Below, piece after piece: positions 47,240 through 54,319 of a stretch of DNA of 64,000 nucleotides. How positions within the stretch are numbered: the first letter of the stretch is position 1; each line of letters begins with the position of its first letter. The stretch comes from Spirochaetota bacterium (lineage in GTDB: Bacteria > Spirochaetota > UBA4802 > JAFGDQ01), in NCBI GenBank assembly GCA_016932015.1, contig JAFGDQ010000043.1, forward strand, positions 1-64,000, read 5' to 3'. The position numbers and the translations under genes were made by a program. The notes beneath the pieces were generated by a model. It saw nothing but the letters and a program-made list of their open reading frames with translations. It did not search any database and had not been told where the DNA came from.

Positions 47240-47788
47240 ATGAGTATCTCAAATATTGAAATCGGTAACGGCTGGATAATCAGTTTAATCTATCTGGCTG
47301 TTTCATATCTGCCTATGTTATTCGGCGGTAAAGCCGCAAAAAGGCTTGTTGATTTTTCCTTTGCCAGTAAAAAGGGAAAAATCAATTCGCTTATATTAAC
47401 GGTTCTTTTTATCTTTTTACTTGTATATCCTGTCTTTCTGCAAATACATTTCAACTCTGTTTTCTTTTATGCCGGACTTGCAGTATTTATTTTATCCGCA
47501 ATTGGAGCTGTCACAAGTTTTATAAATTATTTCTCAACACCACTGGACCAGACAATTTGCAGGGGAATGTATAAAATATCACGGAATCCGATCTATGTTA
47601 CTGTCACAGCTATGGGCTTTGGTATGGCGCTTATGCTTCATTCACCTGTTATAGCAGTTATACTTGCAATCCTTTCAATATTGCAACATTTAATTATTCT
47701 TGAAGAGGAAGAATTCTGTATTAACAGGTATGGCGAAAGTTACATAGAGTTTAGGCAGAGAGTACCAAGATATCTGCCGTTTTTTTAA
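47240..47788 (+). CDS. Membrane methyltransferase, ICMT/PEMT-like (copy 1)
   Basis: A 182-residue protein with four to five membrane helices. The C-terminal signature of isoprenylcysteine-carboxyl/phospholipid methyltransferases is intact: RGMYKISRNPIYVTV, then EEEEFCINRYGESYIEFRQRVPRYLPFF. These enzymes methylate lipid-soluble substrates within the membrane using SAM; bacterial substrates are mostly unknown. A paralogue with the same ending lies at 48319. GGAG precedes the ATG, and the LCM-type gene ends 3 bases before it. Confidence 0.88.
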   Translation: MSISNIEIGNGWIISLIYLAVSYLPMLFGGKAAKRLVDFSFASKKGKINSLILTVLFIFLLVYPVFLQIHFNSVFFYAGLAVFILSAIGAVTSFINYFSTPLDQTICRGMYKISRNPIYVTVTAMGFGMALMLHSPVIAVILAILSILQHLIILEEEEFCINRYGESYIEFRQRVPRYLPFF

Positions 47789-48036
47789 GGATATTTTCCG
47801 GTAGTTAACTACTTCGGATTTTAAAAAATATTTATCATCTAGTGAATTCAAGCATCATAGAATAGTCATGAAGTTCATTTCCATAATTAACATAGAAGTC
47901 AATGCAGGACATTATTTATTTAAATGAGGGCATTCCAAAGTAATAGAATCCTCCTGTTAATTATAAGAAAAGATAAAATATCACGGGACTGATATTGAAT
48001 CTGAAATCTGAATGAACGGAATATTTTAAAAAAAAC

Positions 48037-48066
48037 TTGACAATTTAAGTTAGTTAAAACTAATTA
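48037..48066 (+). promoter_or_regulatory. Promoter and iron-box-like operator of methyltransferase operon 2
   Basis: TTGACA (48037-48042), then GTTAGTTAAAACTAAT (48049-48064) over the -10 region (TAATTA at 48061). The distance from TTGACA to the box is identical to that at 46303. Confidence 0.72.
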
Positions 48067-48107
48067 TATTTTATAGTTAAAAATTCCACAGGATTGCAAG
48101 AGGAATT

Positions 48108-48139
48108 ATTTTTTTGAACAAAAATGAACAATGTTCATT
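48108..48139 (+). promoter_or_regulatory. TGAACA-type operator of methyltransferase operon 2
   Basis: A T-run, TGAACA (48115-48120), four bases, TGAACAATGTTCA (48125-48137). Nearly identical to the site at 41450 and to the reverse strand at 40405. Confidence 0.75.
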
Positions 48140-48161
48140 TTTAAATTATTAAATAATAAAA

Positions 48162-48270
48162 GCTCCTCGCGGCAATGCTGCAAGGTATCAAAAACTTTAA
48201 TTTAGTAACCCCGCTTTTAGCGGAATTTTGCAGCATAGCTGCGGAGAATGTCCCGCAATAAATTTCGGGG
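48162..48270 (+). other. GC-rich folded leader element
   Basis: In the long leader of the 48319 gene, a GC-rich block stands out from AT-rich flanks. CTCCTCGCGGCAATGCTGC can pair imperfectly with GCAGCATAGCTGCGGAG, enclosing a small hairpin (CCGC-TTTTA-GCGG); GCAGC-ATA-GCTGC and CCCG...CGGG are alternative stems. It may be a regulatory RNA leader or a small dispersed repeat. The rest of 47789-48318 has no gene. Confidence 0.45.
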
Positions 48271-48318
48271 ATAACTCAAAGGAAATTAAATAATCTGAAG
48301 ATAATAACGGAGTAAGAA

Positions 48319-48876
48319 ATGTCATTTTACACGGAACTGCACATTGGACTATGGAATGCCTGGATAGGAACCGCAATAGCCCTGGGCGCGCAAACACTGT
48401 TTACCATGCTGAAGCCGGAGGCAAGAAAGCGACTTTTTAATATGTCCTGGTATACGTCAAAAGACAAAATTGCAGCCTATCTCAGCATGCTGCTTATGTA
48501 TGGAATGATAATATTCAGCATATGGGTTCCCTTCAAGACCGGAACCGCCTGGTTTTATACGGGGCTCGTAATATTCCTGGCAGGATTGATTTCAAGTCTT
48601 ATTGCATTGAAAAATTACGCAGATACACCACAGGACGAAGCAATTGTAAAGGGTATTTACAGGATATCGCGAAACCCGCTGTATTTCTTTTATTCCGTAA
48701 AAATGCTAGGAATCTGTATTGCCTGTGCCTCGCTTCCCATGTTTATTTTCTGGATAATATATAACATCCCCACTCATTTAATCATAATAGGAGAAGAACG
48801 CTACTGCCTTGAAACCTATGGGGACTCATTCAAGGAATACATGAAAAAGGTACCCAGATATTTTTTATTTTTTTAG
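48319..48876 (+). CDS. Membrane methyltransferase, ICMT/PEMT-like (copy 2)
   Basis: A 185-residue membrane protein, paralogue of the one at 47240. Four to five hydrophobic helices, then KGIYRISRNPLYFFYSVKMLG and GEERYCLETYGDSFKEYMKKVPRYFLFF, the SAM-binding signature of isoprenylcysteine/phospholipid methyltransferases. It has a good ribosome binding site (GGAG) and starts the second methyltransferase operon, with a soluble methyltransferase 24 bases downstream. Two such membrane enzymes under matched promoters suggest successive methylations of one membrane-bound compound; this is inference. Confidence 0.88.
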   Translation: MSFYTELHIGLWNAWIGTAIALGAQTLFTMLKPEARKRLFNMSWYTSKDKIAAYLSMLLMYGMIIFSIWVPFKTGTAWFYTGLVIFLAGLISSLIALKNYADTPQDEAIVKGIYRISRNPLYFFYSVKMLGICIACASLPMFIFWIIYNIPTHLIIIGEERYCLETYGDSFKEYMKKVPRYFLFF

Positions 48877-48900
48877 GACATCTGTTACATGGAGGAAATC

Positions 48901-49521
48901 ATGAGTATCACCCGAATAAGAGAAAATTTTATTGACCGTACAGCCCGTAAACCTGAAGGCAAAATGGCGGTCAGAAACTACAATAATCCAAAAGCGCATT
49001 ACAAATCTTTTAACGCTATTATGAAACTTCTTCAGCTGAAACCTGAAGACACATATTGCGAAATCGGATGCGGGGGCGGAGTTCTTCTAAGAATAGCGCT
49101 TGAAAAAGCAAACAAAGCCTCAGCCATAGATCACAGCCCGGATATGGTTGACCTTGCACAAAAAAATAACGAGACCGCAGTAAAGCAGAAAAGAGCTGAA
49201 ATACTGCCCGGAGATGCTGAAAAGCTGCCATGGAAGGATAATTCTTTTTCAGCATGCGGATGCGCTAATATGTTCTTCTTTATTGAGTATCCTCAAAAAG
49301 CACTTGGAGAAATCTACCGGGTATTAAAACCCGGCGGACGCTTTGCAATGGCAACCATGAGTAAAGGAATTTTGGGAAAATTAACCTTTGGAATTTTATA
49401 TAAATTAAAAATTTACTCAAATAAAGAAATGCATCAAATGTTCACCATGGCCGGATTCTCAAATATAGTAATCAATAACAATTTGGGATGGCTGCAAATG
49501 TGCTATGCGGAAAAAACGTAA
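48901..49521 (+). CDS. Class I SAM-dependent methyltransferase (UbiE-like)
   Basis: A 206-residue soluble methyltransferase. SAM-binding motifs are DTYCEIGCGGGVLLRIALEKA, ASAIDHSPDMVDLAQKNN and AEILPGDAEKLPWKDNSFSACGC, with the post-motif YRVLKPGGRFAMATMSKG. The family methylates quinones, lipids or other small molecules. An ATG at 48889 is also in frame but lies over the ribosome binding site GGAGGAAATC that serves the ATG at 48901. It lies between the membrane methyltransferase and the ABC exporter genes, so it should act on the same compound. Confidence 0.87.
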   Translation: MSITRIRENFIDRTARKPEGKMAVRNYNNPKAHYKSFNAIMKLLQLKPEDTYCEIGCGGGVLLRIALEKANKASAIDHSPDMVDLAQKNNETAVKQKRAEILPGDAEKLPWKDNSFSACGCANMFFFIEYPQKALGEIYRVLKPGGRFAMATMSKGILGKLTFGILYKLKIYSNKEMHQMFTMAGFSNIVINNNLGWLQMCYAEKT

Positions 49522-49641
49522 CCGGAGACGGGAAATAAACTTACCGGTTACGTTTTGAAAAACCGGTAGTTTAAATATTTTTAAACATTATGACAGGGTA
49601 TTTCTGATTTAATAGAATATTTTGACAGAGGAGAAAATCTT

Positions 49642-51471
49642 ATGGCAGAAAAATCAGTTTATGAAAAACATCTAACTAAAAACAAGAAAACAGGAATAAC
49701 CAGGCTTCTTCAGATTGCCGGTACAAAAAAAATATATCTTATAGCAGGCGGGATTCTCAGCATTCTTGCAGTACTAGCCCAGATTACTCCATTTATTACT
49801 ATTTATCTTCTTGTAAAAGAACTCATTACAAACATCGGCAATATACATGCAATTGATACGGATTACGTATGGCAGCTTGCGTGGGTAACAATTGCAGGAA
49901 TAGGAATTTTCGGAATCCTGACATATTGCTCCGGCATGCTCTCACATATTGCTGCGTTCAATATTTTGTATGAAATCAGGACAAGTCTTGCGGAAAAACT
50001 CGCGCGAATGCCAATGGGATACTTTACTTCAAGAACCACAGGAGGAATAAAAAAAATCCTTAATGAAGATGTTGAACGCATAGAGCTTTTTGTAGCTCAT
50101 CATACAATGGATATCATTCAGGCAGTAATGCTTCCGGTTGTGTCGCTTATCTTTTTGTTTATCTTCGACTGGCGCCTGGCCCTGGGCGCGTTAGTTCCTG
50201 TTCCATTAGCGTTGATAGCTCAGGGGTCAATGTATAATAAGGGGGCAGTGCAGTTATATACAAAATGGCAGGAAAAGCTATCAGCCATGAATGCAACCAT
50301 TGTTGAATATGTAAGAGGCATGCCTGTTGTGAAAGTCTTTAATCAAACCGTAAACGCATTCAAACGCTTTTCAGATGATGTCCATGCGTATCGTGACCTG
50401 ACATTGTACTGGATTAAAGTTACAGCTACGTCTTTTTCAGGATTTCTCACTCTTCTAAGTTCAAGCGCTGTCTTTATTCTTCCAGTTGCAATATTCCTTT
50501 TGTATTCAGTCCCTGAAGACAGTTATTCGAGCCCAGTTACAACGATATTTCTCTTTCTTTTTATAGGGATGGGGATTGCCACACCGCTCTTCAAGCTGAT
50601 GTTTTTAATGTCTTACATAACCCAGATCAGCACTGGTCTGGTTGAAATCGATAATATCCTGAACGGTGAGGAAATTTCCGCAGCGTTAAGCCCTCTGGAA
50701 CCTAAAGACACTTCTATTGAATTCAGCAATGTCAGTTTTGCTTACGGCGATGACACGGTACTAAAGAATATTTCTTTTTCCGTTCAGCCGGGAACAGTTA
50801 CAGCGCTTGTCGGCCCTTCAGGAGGAGGCAAAACAACTGTAGCAAATCTCATTGGTCGATTATGGGATATAGAAGAAGGCGAAATTAAAATCGGCAGAAC
50901 AAATATCAAGAACATGGAAATAGAGAATCTGAATAATACCGTATCAATGGTATTTCAGGATGTATTTCTTTTCTTTGATACTATCGAAGAAAACATACGC
51001 ATGGGAAATATAAATGCCTCCTTTGAAGATGTAGTTTCAGCAGCAAAAGCTGCACAAATTCACGAATTTATTGAAACTCTTCCGGAGGGATACGGCACTT
51101 TAATAGGAGAAAAAGGCACATATCTCTCAGGAGGAGAGCAGCAGAGGATATCTCTTGCCAGAGCAGTTCTTAAAGATGCTCCGATCGTCGTGCTTGACGA
51201 GGCCACCGCTTATGCGGATCCCGAAAACGAAGCAAAGATACAGGCTGGGTTGTCCAAAGTGCTTAAAAATAAAACAGTAATTATAATCGCTCATCGCCTT
51301 TATACAATCACTGACGTGGACCAGATACTTGTTATAAATAACGGCCAAATTGAAGAGTCAGGTACCCATAGGGAACTCACCTCCAGCGACGGCTTGTACA
51401 GACATCTCTGGAACATTCATACAAAAGCAAGAGACTGGAACATAAACAATGAAACGGAGGCCTTAGCATGA
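49642..51471 (+). CDS. ABC exporter-type half-transporter 1
   Basis: A 609-residue protein with an N-terminal six-helix membrane domain and C-terminal ATPase: VGPSGGGKTT (Walker A), YLSGGEQQRISLARAV (signature), IVVLDEATAYADPENEAK (Walker B) and IIAHRLYTI (H-loop). The next gene encodes the matching half, its start overlapping this stop (ATGA), so the two form a heterodimer. This exporter fold is also used by YbtP/YbtQ and IrtA/IrtB, which import or process ferric siderophores, and the feo genes downstream make such a role as likely as export. GGAG precedes the ATG. Confidence 0.93.
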   Translation: MAEKSVYEKHLTKNKKTGITRLLQIAGTKKIYLIAGGILSILAVLAQITPFITIYLLVKELITNIGNIHAIDTDYVWQLAWVTIAGIGIFGILTYCSGMLSHIAAFNILYEIRTSLAEKLARMPMGYFTSRTTGGIKKILNEDVERIELFVAHHTMDIIQAVMLPVVSLIFLFIFDWRLALGALVPVPLALIAQGSMYNKGAVQLYTKWQEKLSAMNATIVEYVRGMPVVKVFNQTVNAFKRFSDDVHAYRDLTLYWIKVTATSFSGFLTLLSSSAVFILPVAIFLLYSVPEDSYSSPVTTIFLFLFIGMGIATPLFKLMFLMSYITQISTGLVEIDNILNGEEISAALSPLEPKDTSIEFSNVSFAYGDDTVLKNISFSVQPGTVTALVGPSGGGKTTVANLIGRLWDIEEGEIKIGRTNIKNMEIENLNNTVSMVFQDVFLFFDTIEENIRMGNINASFEDVVSAAKAAQIHEFIETLPEGYGTLIGEKGTYLSGGEQQRISLARAVLKDAPIVVLDEATAYADPENEAKIQAGLSKVLKNKTVIIIAHRLYTITDVDQILVINNGQIEESGTHRELTSSDGLYRHLWNIHTKARDWNINNETEALA

Positions 51472-53264
51472 AAAAATTCCTTGGTACAATAACAAACAAC
51501 AGCATTGGACTGATGAAAAAACCGGTAATAATGGAAATCATTCAGTCCATTCTTCAGGGGCAGCCGTATTTCATAATCCTTATGGTTATGCTTGAGCTTG
51601 TCAGGCCGCTGACCTTCCCCGGAGCAGAACTCAACTTCACAAAGCTTATTATGCTTAACATCTGGCTACTCGTATCAATTTTACTGTTATTTCTTGCTGG
51701 CAGGTCTATGTATAAAGAAGAGCACAGTGCAGCATATACAGTCGGAGCTGAAGGCCGGCTTGCTCTCGGAGAATATCTGCGAAAATTGTCAATGGGTTTT
51801 TTTAAAGGACACGACCCCGGCGACCTTACAGCCCTTATGCTTAAAGACTACGCGAACGTTGAAATCATGATCAGCCACCTGATTATGGCTGCAATTGGTG
51901 CCATCGTTCTTCCCCTGGTTTTTTTATTATTCCTTGTACCGTTTGACTGGAGAATGACACTGATAACACTTGCTCCTGTACCGTTTTCACTGGCAGCTGC
52001 AATAATCGCCAAAACAATTGTTTTTTCTCTCGGTAAAAAACAGATAGGAGCACAGAATGCAGCAGCCTCAAGAATGCTGGAATATCTTGATGGCATGAAA
52101 AATATAAAAGCCTTCAATCTTCACGGATCTAAATTTGTCAGACTCAAAAACGCGTTTTCAGATCTGAAAAAGAAAAGCATAAAACTGGAAGCAAGTGCGG
52201 GGCCGGCTGTAATCACAGGAATCTGGATACTGAACGCGGGAACGGCAGCTATTATGGTTTCAGGAATATTTTTCATATTAAACGGCAGCCTAAGTATTCC
52301 CTACTTCCTCCTTTTCCTTATTATCGGTACCAGGATGTACGATCCTCTTGCAAAAGTATTAAGTACTTTTGCCGAACTAAGCTATTACTCTGTTTCTGCA
52401 AAACGTATCGCCAGCATTTTTCACACTAAACCTCTTCCTGAACCCGAAAAATCTATCAGGCCTGTTTCGTATGATATTGAATTCAGCAATGTCCGGTTTC
52501 ATTACCACGAAACTGATGTTCTGAAAAATGTCAGCTTTTCTATAAATCAAAACACAATGACTGCCCTTGTAGGAGTGTCAGGATCAGGGAAATCCACTAT
52601 CACAAGGCTCATTGCACGCTTCTGGGATGTAAATGAAGGCGAAATTAAAATCGGGGGGATTCCGGTTACTGATATAAGAACAGAAGACCTGCTTGCCGAC
52701 ATAAGCATGGTTTTTCAGGATGTATATCTTTTCAATGATACGATTATGGGCAACATCAAAGTCGGCAAATCCGATGCTACAGAAGAGGAAGTCATTGCCG
52801 CGGCAGAAAAAGCACACTGTCATGAATTCATAAAAAAGCTGCCGAACGGATACTGCACCATGGTTGGAGAAGGAGGCTCAACTCTTTCAGGCGGTGAGAA
52901 ACAGAGAATCTCAATAGCCAGGGCTATTCTTAAAAACGCTCCCATTGTTCTGCTGGATGAAGCAACAGCATCTCTTGATCCTGAAAACGAATTATACATT
53001 CAGGAGGCAATAGAACAGCTGGTTAAGAGAAGAACACTTATCGTAATTGCACACAGATTAAGCACAATTACACATGCAGATCAAATACTCGTTCTTTCGG
53101 ACGGTAAAATCTCGGAGAAAGGAACACACAGCGAACTTCTTGATGCTGCAAACGGAATATATTCAGGGATGTGGCATGAGCAGAAAAAAGCTCATTACTG
53201 GAAATTAAAATCCGATCAAACGGCATCAATAATAAATAGAAACAATAAAGGTAAAGCACTATGA
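51468..53264 (+). CDS. ABC exporter-type half-transporter 2
   Basis: The 598-residue partner of the preceding half-transporter, with six membrane helices and a complete ATPase: VGVSGSGKST, SMVFQDVYLFNDTI (Q-loop), TLSGGEKQRISIARAI, IVLLDEATASLDPEN, VIAHRLSTI. Both ATP sites of the dimer look competent. The next gene again overlaps by ATGA, giving a chain of coupled genes that runs on towards feoAB. By analogy with YbtPQ or IrtAB it could move a ferric chelate into the cell, but a plain exporter of a methylated product fits the sequence equally well. Confidence 0.93.
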   Translation: MKKFLGTITNNSIGLMKKPVIMEIIQSILQGQPYFIILMVMLELVRPLTFPGAELNFTKLIMLNIWLLVSILLLFLAGRSMYKEEHSAAYTVGAEGRLALGEYLRKLSMGFFKGHDPGDLTALMLKDYANVEIMISHLIMAAIGAIVLPLVFLLFLVPFDWRMTLITLAPVPFSLAAAIIAKTIVFSLGKKQIGAQNAAASRMLEYLDGMKNIKAFNLHGSKFVRLKNAFSDLKKKSIKLEASAGPAVITGIWILNAGTAAIMVSGIFFILNGSLSIPYFLLFLIIGTRMYDPLAKVLSTFAELSYYSVSAKRIASIFHTKPLPEPEKSIRPVSYDIEFSNVRFHYHETDVLKNVSFSINQNTMTALVGVSGSGKSTITRLIARFWDVNEGEIKIGGIPVTDIRTEDLLADISMVFQDVYLFNDTIMGNIKVGKSDATEEEVIAAAEKAHCHEFIKKLPNGYCTMVGEGGSTLSGGEKQRISIARAILKNAPIVLLDEATASLDPENELYIQEAIEQLVKRRTLIVIAHRLSTITHADQILVLSDGKISEKGTHSELLDAANGIYSGMWHEQKKAHYWKLKSDQTASIINRNNKGKAL

Positions 53265-53617
53265 CAAAAGAACTTCTAATTACGGGACTATCTTTCGGAC
53301 TTTTTGTCATATGCCCGCGGATGGCGGGAATGACACATATTATCAGTAAACATTCATCAGTTTCCATGGTAACAACAGTGTTGCTCGGTCTTGCTGTTTC
53401 AGTTCCGATCATTCTTCTTATGGTTATTGTCTTCGGGAAATTCGGAGTTTTTGGCGCGCTTACATTCTGTGTTATTACTGATCTTGGAGCAGCCTGGCTG
53501 ATGAAAGAAATTGACTAAAAAGCAGGTTTTGAAACCCTGATAATTGCAGTCTTTGTAATCATAGGAGTTAAAATTGCTCCAGCAGTTTCAGGATATGTTT
53601 CCGGACTTCTGAAATAA
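53261..53617 (+). pseudogene. Small membrane protein gene interrupted by an in-frame TAA
   Basis: The frame starts at the ATGA overlap with the ABC gene and encodes LFVICPRMAGMTHIISKH, VSMVTTVLLGLAVSVPIIL and FGALTFCVITDLGAAWLMKEID, then meets TAA at 53516-53518. The same frame continues without other stops as KAGFETLIIAVFVIIGVKIA and PAVSGYVSGLLK to TAA at 53615-53617. The continuation is hydrophobic and looks like the last membrane helix of the same protein. The full product would be about 117 residues with four helices. Either a recent nonsense mutation, a sequence error, readthrough, or a truncated 85-residue protein that still works. From memory, small membrane proteins of this sort occur near feo genes; function unknown. 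Confidence 0.72.
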
Positions 53618-53651
53618 TTCAGAATGATAAATCTGAAGAAGGAGAAATAAA

Positions 53652-53918
53652 ATGATAATTAAAACCCTTATGATATTAAACAAAGGAATTTTAAATACTT
53701 ATGAAGATATTGCAGATGAACTTGATATCACAACAGATTTCGCAAAACATCTGGTACATGAACTGGTAAGACTGGGATATCTGCAGGAATACAGGTTCGC
53801 CTCTTGTAACTGCGGTATGAGAACATGCATACACTCAGAAAGAGGAGCAAAATCGGTATACTGTTCAAGAGCCCCGACCATATGGGAATTAACAGAAAAA
53901 GGAAAATATGCAATTTAA
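53652..53918 (+). CDS. FeoC-like winged-helix protein with Cys cluster
   Basis: An 88-residue protein. The first 50 residues are a winged helix (ILNTYEDIADELDITTDFAKHLVHELVRLGYLQEY), and the wing carries CNCGMRTCIH ... VYC, a set of four Cys and one His that could hold a [4Fe-4S] cluster or Zn. FeoC-type regulators have this form and act on feo expression or FeoB stability. Its place before feoA supports the call, though the length and Cys spacing are not those of the enterobacterial FeoC. GGAG precedes the ATG. Confidence 0.72.
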   Translation: MIIKTLMILNKGILNTYEDIADELDITTDFAKHLVHELVRLGYLQEYRFASCNCGMRTCIHSERGAKSVYCSRAPTIWELTEKGKYAI

Positions 53919-54088
53919 GACAAAAATCGAGACAGCAATAAAAGTACTTCCCGCAGCGGGGAAAATTATACAGCAGGATTGTAAGCAGCAATCTGATTTG
54001 GAGCGCTTTCAGAAATTATGACAGCAGAATAAGAATTTTTCATTGTTCTTGAACACGCTCCGAATATTTTTTATCAAGGAGATATATT

Positions 54089-54319
54089 ATGAATACACTT
54101 GATTCACTTAACAACGGAGAACAAGCAATTATTCACAAATTTTCAGGCGGAAAAAGCTTTATTAACAGAGTCGCAGCGATGGGATTTACACTTGAAGCAG
54201 AGGTAACCATGATCTCAAAACGCGGGAGAGGACCAGTAATTGTTTATATACGAGACTCTGAAGTTGCATTAGGTCGCAGTGAAGCGGAAAAAATAATAAT
54301 TAAGGAGAACCTAAAATGA
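54089..54319 (+). CDS. feoA: Ferrous iron transport protein A
   Basis: A 76-residue SH3-like protein that acts as cytoplasmic partner of FeoB. The family pattern is present: LDSLNNGEQAIIHKFSGGKSFINRVAAMGFTLEAEVTMISK and GPVIVYIRDSEVALGRSEAEKIII. Ribosome binding site AAGGAG; the stop overlaps the feoB start by four bases (ATGA). The 170 bases before it contain a small GC-rich hairpin (near 53948) but no iron-box-like site, so it is probably read from the methyltransferase/ABC promoter far upstream or from an unseen one. Confidence 0.95.
   Translation: MNTLDSLNNGEQAIIHKFSGGKSFINRVAAMGFTLEAEVTMISKRGRGPVIVYIRDSEVALGRSEAEKIIIKENLK

Noticed and set aside
49642..53264. Naming the ABC pair ybtP/ybtQ and the receptor fyuA
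   Set aside because: Fold and context agree, but no yersiniabactin-like synthesis gene is present and the half-transporter family is too broad for a specific name.
53516..53518. Stop codon as selenocysteine or pyrrolysine
   Set aside because: The codon is TAA, not TGA or TAG, and no related RNA element is seen.
53936..53962. Hairpin before feoA as riboswitch
   Set aside because: It is a single short GC-rich hairpin resembling the one at 12753; no riboswitch architecture is visible.
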